Source: Raffaelea ambrosiae (Eukaryota > Ascomycota > Sordariomycetes > Ophiostomatales > Ophiostomataceae). Taken from it: 64,000 nt of DNA. This document shows, one piece after another, positions 1 to 11,685 of this stretch. How positions within the stretch are numbered: the stretch's first letter is position 1; each line of letters begins with the position of its first letter. The notes beneath the pieces are model-generated. The model saw only the letters and a program-made list of their open reading frames with translations, had not been told where the DNA came from and searched no databases. Location of the stretch: positions 448,605-512,604 of the forward strand of contig PCDI01000020.1 of assembly GCA_002778195.1 (NCBI GenBank), in the 5' to 3' direction. Position numbers and translations under genes: made by a program.

Positions 1-2402
1 CCGGCCACTGTTCGTTTCCCAGATTCTCTATTGTCATAATTGTCAGATGATCTTCCAGGAGCAGCATTTTAGTGTGTTGGTTTTCTTTTTTGCCCCCCCC
101 CCCGAGAGTTTGGAAATGTGTGGGTGGTAGAGACCGCGTGGCCTGTTCACTCTCTACTCCCCCCCCCTCCCCCCCACTGTGATTTCCGCTTCCTTGCGCG
201 GATCCGCCTCCTGACCACACGTTTTGTTTCGTTTCTTTCTCTACCCTTTCTCTTACTTCCTCTTCTGGTTTTATGTTTACCTTTATTAAATATTTTTCCA
301 TGAATGAAACCCACTGTGGATACAGCCGATTTTGCGGCGGCCCCGTGTTGGATGCTTTCTTTCCGTAGCCATGTCCTTCTGTGTAGCACGCGAGTTATCC
401 TTTCTCCTACCGCCCCGTCATAGACATCAATCATACCGTCCATTGATCTCGCCTCCGTAATTTCCATCGTTTACCGCAAAGTGGCGGCCTCCGATGTCAC
501 GCGGCTTCTAAGAAATCGTAAGCAAAGCAAAGAACCATCAGCATCGTCATGGGAACCGCCCAGTCGGGTCAACACAGATGAACTCATGGAACCATATGCT
601 ATATGTGGCCTTTCTGTTATTGTTCTCTCCCCATCGTAAGGACGTCCGTAACTGACATGCCTTGAAGCATTTGAAAACTATTGGCCATGAAACGCGGCCA
701 CAGCCATTTCCGTGGCAACCCGCAAATACAGCCTTCATGAAAAGAGGAAAGACAAAAGAATGGGCCGAGACTAAATACTGAAAAGAGAAAAGAAAACTTT
801 CCAAGGAATCAATACCCGATGGGGTCTCAAGAAATTTGAGCTTTTGCCATGACCCTTATCACTGCCCTGATTCTTCTGCTACTATCCCTTTCACACTTCC
901 CCCCCTACCACCTCCAGATGCCGGATTCTGCACCACACTCATGTGCATTCGGCTAGTTGCTTACTTTGATGCGGCATTCATCATCGCCGTGAGCCAGTTA
1001 AGGTCCACATCTTTCCCTCTCCTAGCCTACCCCTGCCCGACTCGGGAGCCCCCGAGACCCCATTTGGCTCACCTCTTGAGTGAAACATAACGCATCATCT
1101 CGTGCCAATCGTGGACCCAGCGGGAGAAGTGGAGATTTTATAGTCTATGGCCACTGGTTCGTTCCGTCTCATTTTACACATGTCTATTCAATGGAAAGCC
1201 TATGCAGCCGTCCAGTAGTCCGAACAAGACAAGACCAGAAGTGATGAAGCTATTGTAGCTTCACAACCCAACCAGCATAGTAATGGTGCGTCTATCTGCC
1301 TCTACCTGTGCCACAGGACCTCTTGTCTTCTGCCACTTTCATTCCTGCCTGTTGACTTGATATCTTGCCCTTATTCCCATTTCATGTGCTCGTCATCATG
1401 TCTTCACTTCGTCCTAGTTACCACCCACCCACCACTCGTCACACGCATATCACCTACAAATATAGTCCCACTCTACGGTTGCCCCCGTTCGTCAGCAAAT
1501 ATAGAGCCATATCGGTGACCTGCCTGACTTTGCCCACATGCACACTCGTCTCAGAAGGCCCTTACAGGCTTTGATTGGCTTCTGTTTCAGCAGTACATTT
1601 GATAGCTTGTCCACCAGAGAAGGGTGCTAACAAAATTAAAATGGACCTTTGACCTCCGGTAATTATTTCTTAGCTTCTATTTCTCTCTATCTGCTTTTAG
1701 TATAGTCTGACAAGCAGGCAGCAAAGCCACCCTTCGGCCCCAGGCTGAGGTGAAAAATAGTAAGGAGACCCCGGGTATGGGCTTGCCAAGCATCTCATCC
1801 GTAGCTATGGAAAGGACCGAATTTCTCGTAATCGCCACACCGTCTCCCATCTCTCTGCCCTTCTTTCTCGGTGGTTTTGATTTTTTCTTTCCTTTCCCGC
1901 TCGAGTTTTTTGTCTTTGCCTCACTCTGACATCGTCTGGCAATTCTTACCCTCTCCCGTCTTCTCTCTCAATGTTTCACTCACCGGCCAAAATTCCGTTG
2001 TTCATCCCTGCTTCATCCTCTCCTAACACTACTTGATTACTTTCTGTGCCGTCTGGCGCAGCATCATCAAGCCTGTGACCACACACATATAAGACTCGCA
2101 TGACTCGCACTCCTGCAATGCCATCTTCTCTGCCACCATCAGCACCTTGTAAAATCCATAACCCTTGTTTCTCCCTGGCCCCGAAAGTCTTACCTCACAT
2201 GAATCCTCGGCCGACTATACCATATTCTACTCATCGGCCGTGGTCTTCCAGGCAAACAATCTTGCTGAATCTCACAGTGTGCTCCCACATTCGACTATCT
2301 CCCAAACGCCACAGAACGATTATTGCCTCCATATTCTCTGCTCAATTTTGTCTTGTTATCCTACTTTACCACTGCTTTCTATCTGAGACATATACCCCAA
2401 AT
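1..2402. other. Gene-free stretch, pyrimidine-rich
   Basis: No coding region could be supported on either strand. Open frames here are short and lack recognisable motifs. The DNA has long C and CT runs (for example near 95-105, 160-175 and 1860-1990). CT-rich DNA at 1840-2090 lies just upstream of the gene starting at 2403 and could be its promoter and 5' leader. Confidence 0.5.
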
Positions 2403-3090
2403 ATGGGTTCCGGGTCGGGTAGAAGGGGAGACAGCAGCAGTGGCCCCGGCTCCCACGGCCACGGTCCTAGCCATGGAAAAAAGAGTCGGTCTTCACAGGT
2501 GCGTCTAGTTTGCCAGTTTGCATATACGCCGAATAAGCGGCATCGTGAATATTGAGTATCCTAAAACTGCTGACTCTGGCTCAAATTTATAACCATCTTC
2601 GAAGAAATCAATCAAACAACTCATTGAATCCCTCCAAACCCACCGTATCAACACACTCACCGAGCTCTGCCGCATTGAGGGCGTTGCTGCCACCTGCGAC
2701 AATGAAGACGACGCCCGTACATTTCAGGAACCTATGACAGCTGCCTGGCAATATTATGTTACCAGTAACAATTTTTTGTCCGAGCTCCGTGGACTCACAC
2801 CGAACTATCCATTCTGCGGCGACATCCTCACAGATGCCCTCGACCGCGTCCATAACGACCCGGAGTCCAACCGTAGCTGGAACTTGGCCTGGCTGTGTCT
2901 GTCGAAAATTCGAGATGACAATCTGATTGCCATCTATGCTCAGTCAGAGGCCGTTAAGCCCGAAATGTGGGCTGGTCACGAGCCTGAGCCGGATGAGTGT
3001 GCCCAGCTGGCGCAGTATTTCGAGTACGAGTGGACACAGGCGGTGGTCACGATGTTGAGGCACTGGTCGATGCCGCCGACCTGGTACTAA
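2403..3090 (+). CDS. Hypothetical protein, two exons
   Basis: Proposed exons are 2403-2498 and 2605-3090, giving about 193 residues. Exon 1 encodes a Gly/Ser/His-rich start (MGSGSGRRGDSSSG) and ends at a GTGCGT donor. The 106-nt intron has a CTGAC-like branch site and a weak AAG acceptor, and joining keeps phase 0. Exon 2 has even, globular-protein composition, with a Trp-rich C-terminus ending in PPTWY. I do not recognise the family. The frame is open upstream of the chosen Met, so an earlier start is possible. Support is coding-like composition over exon 2 and a consistent splice; the acceptor is the weakest point. Confidence 0.5.
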
Positions 3091-3981
3091 TGCCCGTAGT
3101 GACTGCCTCTGTCATTGGCATCGTATACCATGTTCTATGGTACTATATTTCACTTTGTTGGCGGGAGATGGATACAGACTAGCACGGAAGTGAAGAAGAA
3201 GAAGGAGAGTTGATTCTCAGATGCACACAGAAAAACGCGGTGGGCCAAGAGAAAGAGCTACCATGCCGGGAACTATTAGACTCGTTTGATACAGGGTTCA
3301 CTGATTTTTATCTTCTGGATTTTATAAAGGATGCGACTGCATGAGTTTGACTTGGTCGTATATCGTTTGGTTGTCTTTTGTCGAGTTTCAATTATTTCCT
3401 TGATATCGATCTTACGCTGGACGCAAACATAGCGTTGGTACCAATACTCATTGTTGCCCACTTAAAAATCGTATGCCCATGCGTCTAGCATTGTTTTGAA
3501 ATCAAAGCAGGACATACATCCCAGGCCGTAGATAAAGGGAAGAGGACTGCAGTCCCGAAATACGAGACCACTTGACCAAAACCGCGCCTGCCCGTAAGAG
3601 AAACACTGTTGTTGACAAGCAGCTCTCATCATCCTTGGTAGATCATGTTTTTCTTGGATCCGTAGGGCTACGTGTCACGTAAGTCGCATCTCTAAGAAAA
3701 CAGTCCTGGAAAGCCTGTAAACTTAAACTAACAACAGAACCCTCACCCGAAATGTAAGAGAATAATCATGCTCTCAAGGATGTCGTAGGTAAAGCTAAAG
3801 CTAAAGTATAATGGTGTCTGGCAAGGGAGATTATGAAAAAAAAAACCACGGTACAGCCGGCACGGTTCAGCTGTGTTCACGATAAGTGAGAGTTAAGCAA
3901 TGTCCCTACTCTCCTTTACCTTCCCAAAACTAGGCTATTGAAGTTTTGGTTTCGTATAACACATAGCAATCAATATCTATT
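3091..3981. other. Intergenic region between convergent genes
   Basis: Lies between the 3' ends of the 2403-3090 gene and the minus-strand regulator. It contains A/T-rich 3'-UTR-like sequence and an A run near 3837. I see no gene in it. Confidence 0.4.
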
Positions 3982-5540
3982 TCATACTCTATATTTCGCG
4001 AGAAACTCTACTGGCCATGCCATCAAAGGTTGCCATTCTGTTGAGACCACTGCCCGGATGGCCCCCACTTCCCGAAACGGCGTCTGGCCCACCCACCACA
4101 CAGTGTCATGAACGGGTGCACAAAGAGCGAAAAAGTAGGCCAGAATTACCAGAGCGCGCGGCTCCTTCTGTTCTACCAACTCCAGGAACTGGACTGGAAC
4201 TAGGCACGGGAATGCCATCAGACGACGGCAAAGCCACAACGTCGGTTCATGGCCGACGGTGACCGCCCGCCATATGGAGCCAAGATAATCAACAACTACA
4301 CGGTATACATCCCGAATGGAGGTTTCAGTGCCCTCGGGTGCATACTCAGCATTGTCAGAAGCCAGACGGAAGAACTCCGCGGGGAGGTTGTCCTCGGACA
4401 CCATGGCCGCGCCATGAATGTCAGCCGATAACGCAAGTGTGCGGATGGCTAGGCTTGATTTCGCCTCCGCACCCTTCCGTATTTCCTTCTCCACCGAGTG
4501 CACCGTCTCGTAGACACTCCGTGCCCCACGCACGATCCAGAGCCACAGAGTAGGCGGTTCATACGGTGTCAGCGTACGGTCCCTGAAGCTGGCAAAACCG
4601 TCGACAAGCAGGAGCGAAGACGTGAAGCATGCAGCATCCGCTATCCCGGGGGTTATGTCATGGCTTGTCTGGAGCTGGCACAAAGCGTTTCGATGTTCAC
4701 GCACGGCGGTGTCGACGTAATTTGCACGGCACGCTTCGATGTGAGCTCGCTGGGAAGATGTGAGAGCCCCATAGGCCCTGCAAGAATCTTCCGCCAACAA
4801 GTGAAGGCAGGCCAGTGCTAAAAGACTGCTCATCAGAGGCCCATGGTCGAGTGCCATAATGGGCACATGTACTTGCCACGTGTTGAGAACAATCGGTCTG
4901 TTGGTTCCTGGAAGTGTGCGGCTAGTGGCGACGGCGAACTGGTGCATAGCGCGCATCTCCCAATAAACGCCGTAGAGTTTGGAATCACCCTTGGGGGCGT
5001 TCGTGCTGACATCATTGGTGCACGATGGCAGTGCGTATTCAAAATTGCCGCCTGCATATCTGTTGCTATTATCATCACTGCTGCGATCCTTCTCTAGAGA
5101 TACCAGAGGGCATGTCTGTGTCAGAATCTCGAGAGACTGTAGCTCGTTTCCCGCGCTTCCAGGTATGCCGTGCTGTGGATGCATATATGTCCTCACGTGC
5201 ATGGGCGCCATATAGTTTAGATCTCGGTCATATTCGCAATGGACATTGTGCCGATGGCAGTTGTTCTGGCAGCTTGTCAGCTGGCCGAGTCTGGTCCAAG
5301 AAAAGGGAAAATTTGAGATACATACACAGACCGGCCGGCATTCATCGCACTGCACGCCTGTGTCAGTGTGAACAAAAACGCAGAAGACGGGTTCGGGGAC
5401 CAACATACTTTGACTCGGCGCGCTCGGCACCGCACGCAACCCGTCCGTGATTTGGTATGATACAGTCGTGGACCGCGCGTCCTTTTCGGTCGTGGCTGTG
5501 CTTCTGCACGCAGATGGCAATCTCGAGAACGACTATCCAT
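3982..5540 (-). CDS. Zn2Cys6 transcription factor, Upc2-like
   Basis: Read on the minus strand as exons 5540-5409, 5349-5326 and 5265-3982 (479 residues). Two introns of 59 and 60 nt, both with GTATGT donors and CAG acceptors, interrupt the zinc cluster. Splicing joins CVRCRARRVK, CDECRPVC and NNCHRHNVHC into a complete C-x2-C-x6-C-x6-C-x2-C-x6-C binuclear cluster at about residues 35-62. After a variable linker comes a helical region with SKLYGVYWEMRAMH and PLMSSLLALACLH, resembling the C-terminal domain of Upc2-type fungal regulators. It should be a nuclear DNA-binding activator or repressor; targets are unknown. The zinc cluster is certain, the subfamily less so. The reductase-like gene downstream of its promoter on the opposite strand is a possible target. 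Confidence 0.85.
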
Positions 5541-6687
5541 CTTCACAGTGGCTGGCTGTTCATGATGTATAGCTATGACTTGACTTTGAAGTAGCTCGCA
5601 ATTTGAAAACTGCGCACCTCGACTTGCGTTCAAGTGTGATCAGCGGCCTGGATCTGCAGCGAGTTTTTGATGCCGATGTGGTCGAGGGACAAGGCATAGA
5701 CAGCGTTGAACACGTTGTATATACTGGAGTCCAGGGGCGACCAGGGTGTGCCGGTCGTTACTACGTAGTAGTTACTCTCCGAGTAGCCCCAGGAGGATGT
5801 GGCGATATGAAGCTCCTCCCATTCGCCCCTCAGCGTTAATCAGAACCTGCTTGGATTAGAATAGAGGCAAATTCTTCGGGTGTGCTCTGGCCTTCACAAA
5901 TCAAAACGGGGACCCCAGATGCGTAATCAGACCTTTAATGAGAATGATCTATGTGGTCACGACTATATAATGATTGAGAGTCAGTGTTGCACAATAAGAT
6001 CAACAACAGCAACAGTAAAATTGATTAATAAAGGGAACACACTTGCGAATGAGCTGGCGTCGAGTGGGTCGTGCATACGAGTGAAGACGCATACTCTATG
6101 ATGAAGAGTGAAAAGTAAACAGCATCCAGAACAAAACTGGTTTCAAGGGTGTGCAGATACTAGTAAATTTGGGGTTCTTCGGAGAGTCTTTAACCCGCTT
6201 GCATTACTAAGGCGGCCGAATAAACGACTTCAAACTCGCCGAGGACGACACCATCGTAGAAAGTCTCCGATGCAACCTTGCATGCGAGTGAATAGAGACG
6301 ACCTCATCAGTGGAAGGGGAATGAACATCCTCGGCGATACACAAGGGGGTTTTTCATGTATTTTTCAGACCTTTTTGTTAACAGTCTGCTCTGCACCACA
6401 ATTCCAAGGCCTTCACTTCTTCGTGTGATACAACCAACATTCCCCACATCAGCGGTAGAAAGTCTCCGAGGAAGTGATTACATCTCGTTTAAGCATAGAA
6501 TAGATATGTCATCACTGCAAGAGTTTTGTTTGTCCGCCAGATGACAAATTCCACACATAGTCCGCAAGCCAGGCCGAGTGTATAAAAGGACGAGCAGCAC
6601 GAGTGATGCTTACCTTTGTATTAGTATGAATTCTAGACCTCTTGACGGTTTGAGGTAACGAAACATACCTTTCTTGAAGTTTTGATC
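5541..6687. promoter_or_regulatory. Divergent intergenic region with TATA box
   Basis: This 1.1-kb stretch separates the minus-strand regulator from the plus-strand reductase-like gene, so it holds both promoters. A TATA-like GTATAAAAGG lies at about 6579-6588, roughly 100 bases before the downstream ATG. I see no supported gene inside. Confidence 0.5.
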
Positions 6688-7746
6688 ATGGCAAACCAGT
6701 ATAAGCCCCGCGTGCTGCTGATTGGGGCTGGCTCGATGGGCACCGTCGTCGGCTATATCCTCAACCTTGCGGGCGCAGAAGTGACATTTCTGGTTCGACC
6801 ACATCGGGCCAAGCAGCTGGATCGTCCACAGCTCCTGTACTGCTACGACGACAGAGAGCTCAAAGAGTTCAAAGACTTTAGCTACATCACAGACGCTGCC
6901 CAGATGATCGAGGGCAAATACGACTTTCTTATTGTCACACTTGATGGTGCTGCTCTGCAAAACGAGACCGGCCAGGACCTGGTGAGGAGGATCGGCGAAA
7001 CCGTGAGAGGCACGAATACCAACGTCATCTTAGGAAGCGTCTTCATCAACCTGCTTTCCTGGTTTCTTGAGAAATCCGGCCTGACCGCCGACCAGGTGAC
7101 GAATGGACCGCTCCTAATCCACGCCTACCCGACAACAGCGGCGGAGCTGGTCCAGGCGGCACATAAAGACCGCGATCTCATTGCCAAGGCCGACCAAGTC
7201 TATACCGATGCAGTGGGGGTCGGAATGCATGTGGGTGATAGCGCCCCGGCTGTGGCTAGCGCCTTTGCGGAGCTCTACAACGCTAGCAAGGTGTCTCGCT
7301 GTGCCGTTCTACCTGCGGCACAACTCGCCGTTTTCATGGATTCTTTTTTCCCGGCCCTGTTAGTATTCGATCTGCTGGGGTGGCCGAAGATCAAAGACCT
7401 AAATACGGAAGACGAGTTGTGGAAGCTGGCTACAAAAGGCGTTCGGGAAATTCAGGGTCTAAGCATCCATGGCGAGGCTGGCCAGGCGGCTGCAAGCGCA
7501 ACAACTAGTGCCAGCTTGGCGTCTACTCTACTCGACTTTGAGAACAAAATGGGAGCATTTGACTTTCAGGCATTCAACCGCTTTCACCACGGCGGCAAAG
7601 TCAATTCCCAAGACCGTGCACATCTACTCGAGTGTGTAAAGATTGGCGAGGTAGAGGGAAAGGATATGTCTGCCGTGAAGGAAATTCTCTCCCGCTCTGG
7701 GGCTGCCAAACAGGGACGAAAGCTTTCTCTGGACAAGCTTATCTAA
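6688..7746 (+). CDS. Ketopantoate reductase family oxidoreductase
   Basis: A single-exon protein of 352 residues. The N-terminus has a beta-strand followed by GAGSMG (residues 13-18), the dinucleotide-binding turn of the ApbA/PanE fold, then AGAEVTFLVRPHRAKQL, where the basic residues suit NADPH. The C-terminal half is helical, as in ketopantoate reductases, but the canonical catalytic Lys region is not clearly conserved. It may therefore act on another 2-oxo or related substrate rather than supply pantothenate. The ATG at 6688 is chosen because it directly precedes the Rossmann strand and follows a TATA box by about 100 bases. It is transcribed away from the Zn2Cys6 regulator. Confidence 0.8.
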   Translation: MANQYKPRVLLIGAGSMGTVVGYILNLAGAEVTFLVRPHRAKQLDRPQLLYCYDDRELKEFKDFSYITDAAQMIEGKYDFLIVTLDGAALQNETGQDLVRRIGETVRGTNTNVILGSVFINLLSWFLEKSGLTADQVTNGPLLIHAYPTTAAELVQAAHKDRDLIAKADQVYTDAVGVGMHVGDSAPAVASAFAELYNASKVSRCAVLPAAQLAVFMDSFFPALLVFDLLGWPKIKDLNTEDELWKLATKGVREIQGLSIHGEAGQAAASATTSASLASTLLDFENKMGAFDFQAFNRFHHGGKVNSQDRAHLLECVKIGEVEGKDMSAVKEILSRSGAAKQGRKLSLDKLI

Positions 7747-9202
7747 GTGAATGCAAGGCTAATTTAGTCGGAGACTGACGAGGAGGAGAGGCAATTAGGG
7801 CAGACTAAACGTCTCTACATAAGTGTAGAGCCACGCAGATTTCGATGTTTTGCAAGAGGATTCGAAATAAATCAACAGAAGCACTACAACAAGCAATGCA
7901 AGCCCCCTGATGCCCTCTTTTTGCCCCCACCCCCACTCCGTACCTGATTAAGAGTGATACGGTCAACACAGGAGGAGGCTCCATTAGGTGGAGCCTTTAG
8001 ATATGGTGTTAATACTAGCCCCCTCGGCGGCTTCGCCGGCCTCTAGTTTAGTTCAATTATTCGTTCATGACCTATTTCACGACTTAATATTGCATCTAGT
8101 TACTCCGTAGACTGTAGCCCGGCGACAGGTTAATCGCCCGGCTGGTTAGTCCCCATTAACAAAGAGCTTGCCTTATCGTCACGAGTCAGTTACTCCCCTC
8201 CTGCCGGCAGGACTTATGGAAGGCAGTTGCAGAATACCCCGCCGCCCTCACTGACAATTAGGAGAAGCCTCCTGCACCTGTCTGTAGTTGAAGGGGACTG
8301 TTTAGTGAATAATTGTACTATTGTTCCCCGACCCGCTTTCATTTTTAAAAAAATAAGAATTGTAAAAAAAAAAACCTTCTAAACTGACCGCCAACCATGC
8401 CAGTTGCAACAGCATTAGACGATGTCACATATACTTCACTGAGTCAACCTCAAAATAAAAACAGTTACCTGGAAACAGTCCATCTGTGTGGATACAGAAG
8501 AGCGATTCTATTAATGGTCGAGGGTATACTATACTAGAACAAGCCTGCGTATTGGTGACAAGAAATCCGAGTTATTATACTCTGTTGCAGGGAAGACGAG
8601 GCTGTAGTATTGAAGCACGGTGTCTCAGGTAGAGAGAACGAAAAACCGAGAGAGTTGCATAACATAATACAACACCTAGGGTCTTTCAATGACCCCCGCC
8701 AGGAGAATTCATTGCTAAAAATGAACCGACGATAACCGCGGGCAGCTGACATCCCAAGACAGTAGCTATTGGCTCACTGCACAGAAGTGAGTGACAGCAG
8801 TGCCTGAACACGCATCTTGTGAGAGCTCGCGGGTTAACTTTATCCAGCCCCCGGAGCATTCCTCCGGTGTATCCCACACCCCAGCGGCAGTTGTCTGGAT
8901 TTGGCCCCTTGTCGCAGTAGTAACTATGAGATCTCCGATTGGACAGCATGAACTGTGTCTTCTATGTTTTCTGCGTTTATTGCGTCTTATACAGTGTATT
9001 TTAGGTGGGGAATCACTGTAACTTAATGGCACTTATCGGCTTATCAAAGGCCAGGTATTGCATGAAAGGGCGGCAGAATGGCTGGTCAACAAAAGGGCGT
9101 GGTGGATACACCGGTTATCGGTCCTTACATAAAAGACCCTATGGGACTTTACTTTAGACATTGTTTCCTCATTTCACACGCGTTCCTCTTGACTCATTTA
9201 AG
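7747..9202. other. Intergenic region
   Basis: No supported gene. The stretch holds C-rich and A-rich tracts (near 7920 and 8345-8375). A TATA-like ACATAAAAGA lies at about 9127, some 75 bases upstream of the next start codon and probably part of its promoter. Confidence 0.45.
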
Positions 9203-10672
9203 ATGGCCACCGCAACTGAAGTGCAATCAACCGGCGTGGCCGTAGAGCTTGAATTGGATCGTCAGCCATATGGCAGACCAGCCTCTTTCGTGGGGTATCG
9301 AGACGACCAGCCGGGAGAAGGGCAGGCCCAGCAGCTGAAGCCTGTTGACGGCGGTCGTGATGCTTGGGGCGTGCTCATTAGCATGTTTGTTTTCGAAGCT
9401 CTTCTCTGGGGTGAGTTGAGGCAGTGGAGATACTGCTCTAGGTGGGACCCATACCTATGGACCTTCTGCCAGACTGACCACCGGCCAAACAAAGCAGGCT
9501 TCCCCATGTCCTTTGGTGTGTTTCAGGACTACTATGCATCCTTGGCCGAGTTCTCAAAAGACCAGTCCAATATCGCTTTGATCGGCACCCTAGCCCAGGG
9601 TATGGCCTACATTGGCGCCCCCGCATCGGCATACCTAACAAAACGGTTCCACGCCTACCAGAAGCGGCAGATTCTCGTCGGATGGCCTATGAGCATCGGG
9701 GGGCTGCTCTGCGCGTCCTTTGTATCGTCAGTAGACGGACTTATTGTCACGCAGGGATTTCTATATGGCCTTGGATTCGTCATTACTACATATCCCCTTG
9801 TGAGCATGGTCAACGAGTGGTGGGTGGCGCGCAAAGGCATGGCATTTGGCCTGGTCTCCGCCGCCTCGGGTGCCACCGGCACCTTCTTCCCATTTCTGCT
9901 TCGCATTGTCCTCGAGCGCTACGGTCACCGGACCACCCTACGAGCATCTGCAGTTGCTCTGGCCTTGTTAACAGCGCCTCTCATCCCCCTCCTGAAAACC
10001 CGGCTGCCGTCGTCAGAGCAGTCCAGCATCGCTCGAACGGACTGGTCTTTTTTGCGACACCCATTATTCTATGTCTATGCCGTCTCGATCCTCTTGCAGG
10101 GATTCGGATTTGCGTTTCCTATTGTGTTCCTGCCCACATATGCCACCGCCCTAGGATTCACATCGATGCAGGGAGCCATGCTTTTGGCCGTCATGTCCGT
10201 CTCGCAGGTGATCGGCCAGTTCACGTTCGGCTGGCTGTCTGACCACCACCGACTATCTGTCAGCGTTCTTGCTGGTGTTTGTCTTCTGGCTTCTGCCGTG
10301 TCATCCTTGACTCTGTGGGGACTGGCCGTATCCCTGCCGGTGCTGTCTGTTTTCAGCATTGTCTACGGATTCTTTGCCTTCGGATTTGGGACGATGCGTG
10401 TAGCAATGGGTCAGGCAGTCAGCAAGGAGCCATCCGCCGTGTTTGCTACATATGCCATATTTGTGTTCTTCCAAGGAGTTGGCAACGTTCTTGTCGGCCC
10501 TTTAAGTGGCGCACTTCTTGCATCACGGGAAACCGTACTGGGTCATTACGCCTCAGGAAGATTCGAAGGTCCAGTGATATTTACAGGCACGACATCTCTA
10601 ACGGCAGCGCTCGTTATTGTATTCTGGCATAGCCATAATGTCTTTAACCGCAGAAGCGAGCCGAGAACCTAG
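9203..10672 (+). CDS. MFS monocarboxylate-type transporter
   Basis: Exons 9203-9410 and 9498-10672, 460 residues. The 87-nt intron (GTGAGT donor, GCAG acceptor) is a multiple of three, so unspliced RNA also reads through; removing it restores DGGRDAWGVLISMF followed by LLWGFPMSFGVFQDYY, the conserved first segment of the fungal monocarboxylate-porter (MCT) group. About twelve hydrophobic segments follow, with a GWLSDHHR loop after transmembrane segment 8. It should move a small carboxylate or related solute across the plasma membrane. Start chosen at the ATG of MATATEVQ because the upstream extension lacks an ATG. A decayed gene of the same family lies near 32.3 kb. Confidence 0.88.
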   Translation: MATATEVQSTGVAVELELDRQPYGRPASFVGYRDDQPGEGQAQQLKPVDGGRDAWGVLISMFVFEALLWGELRQWRYCSRWDPYLWTFCQTDHRPNKAGFPMSFGVFQDYYASLAEFSKDQSNIALIGTLAQGMAYIGAPASAYLTKRFHAYQKRQILVGWPMSIGGLLCASFVSSVDGLIVTQGFLYGLGFVITTYPLVSMVNEWWVARKGMAFGLVSAASGATGTFFPFLLRIVLERYGHRTTLRASAVALALLTAPLIPLLKTRLPSSEQSSIARTDWSFLRHPLFYVYAVSILLQGFGFAFPIVFLPTYATALGFTSMQGAMLLAVMSVSQVIGQFTFGWLSDHHRLSVSVLAGVCLLASAVSSLTLWGLAVSLPVLSVFSIVYGFFAFGFGTMRVAMGQAVSKEPSAVFATYAIFVFFQGVGNVLVGPLSGALLASRETVLGHYASGRFEGPVIFTGTTSLTAALVIVFWHSHNVFNRRSEPRT

Positions 10673-11685
10673 TTTGGACACTGGCTACTGATGACTGCTG
10701 CAGCTCTTCGCAGCCCCACAGGGAGGTATTGTCCTCAATTAGGGTCGAGCCTGTGGTAACGGTCCTAAACATCGCGCCTTGTCCGTGTTTCAGAGGGCCA
10801 CAACAGCACGAGATATGGTTCCTTGTCCTAAGCGGGACCTTTGACACAGGATACACGAGAAACTATGAAGTATTGACATGCATGCGGTTGATAAAGACCA
10901 AAGCAGAAGGGTTCAACCGGAATCCTATTGCTAGCAGTACGCTATCTCGGATCTAAGCAACGTTCGAGTAGGGTATAAGGTGTGCTTCGTTCATTTTTTA
11001 TCATCTTCGCGGAGGGTTTCGTGGTCCGTCCTGGCAGTCTTAAGTTTCGAGGGGGAACGCGTTTTAGACGCGTCCGCGCCGCGTTCGGGCGTTTCGGGCC
11101 TGTTGGAACCGCCGCGTAGCATCATAGTGCCTCCGCGTTGCAAATGGTTGATTCCGCCGGATCTGGGGAGCTCGTAGGGGGTTTATCCGAGTCGGTTAGG
11201 TCGTGGGTTGTCGTCGTGTGTCTGCTTCGATGCAATCGTCCGATGGAGGTTGGGGCAGGGCTAAATATTGCGAGTGGATTACGTGATTGTGACTCACAAC
11301 ACCTTTGCAACTAAATAAAAAACACCACCAGTGAGACCCAACTTCGGGCACTAGTTAATAGGACCCCGAACACTTGAAGGATCTGCCTGCTTTAGCGTCC
11401 GGTACGACGACGTGACCACGGGCCAGAGCTGGCTCCCGTGGCGACCTCGCGCCCGATTAGGGACAACGGCCATGCTCGGTAAATGACTACGGTATCGTAG
11501 CCTCTTTGATTCGAAGTTGACTTTTTTATCCCAGTTTTTGCTTTTTGAGCGTGGCCCACCCCCGCATTGTTCCCCGCCGTCGCACTGAAAAAGTGGAGCG
11601 TGGCACGATTACTTGTTTCAATCCCCCTTTACTTTTCCAGATCTTCCCAAATCCTTTTTGCATCGTCACTTTGTTAAATCTCAAC
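10673..11685. other. Intergenic region
   Basis: No gene supported. Short open frames around 10980-11310 have GC-rich composition but no motif I recognise. The final 150 bases are the likely promoter and leader of the next gene. Confidence 0.4.
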
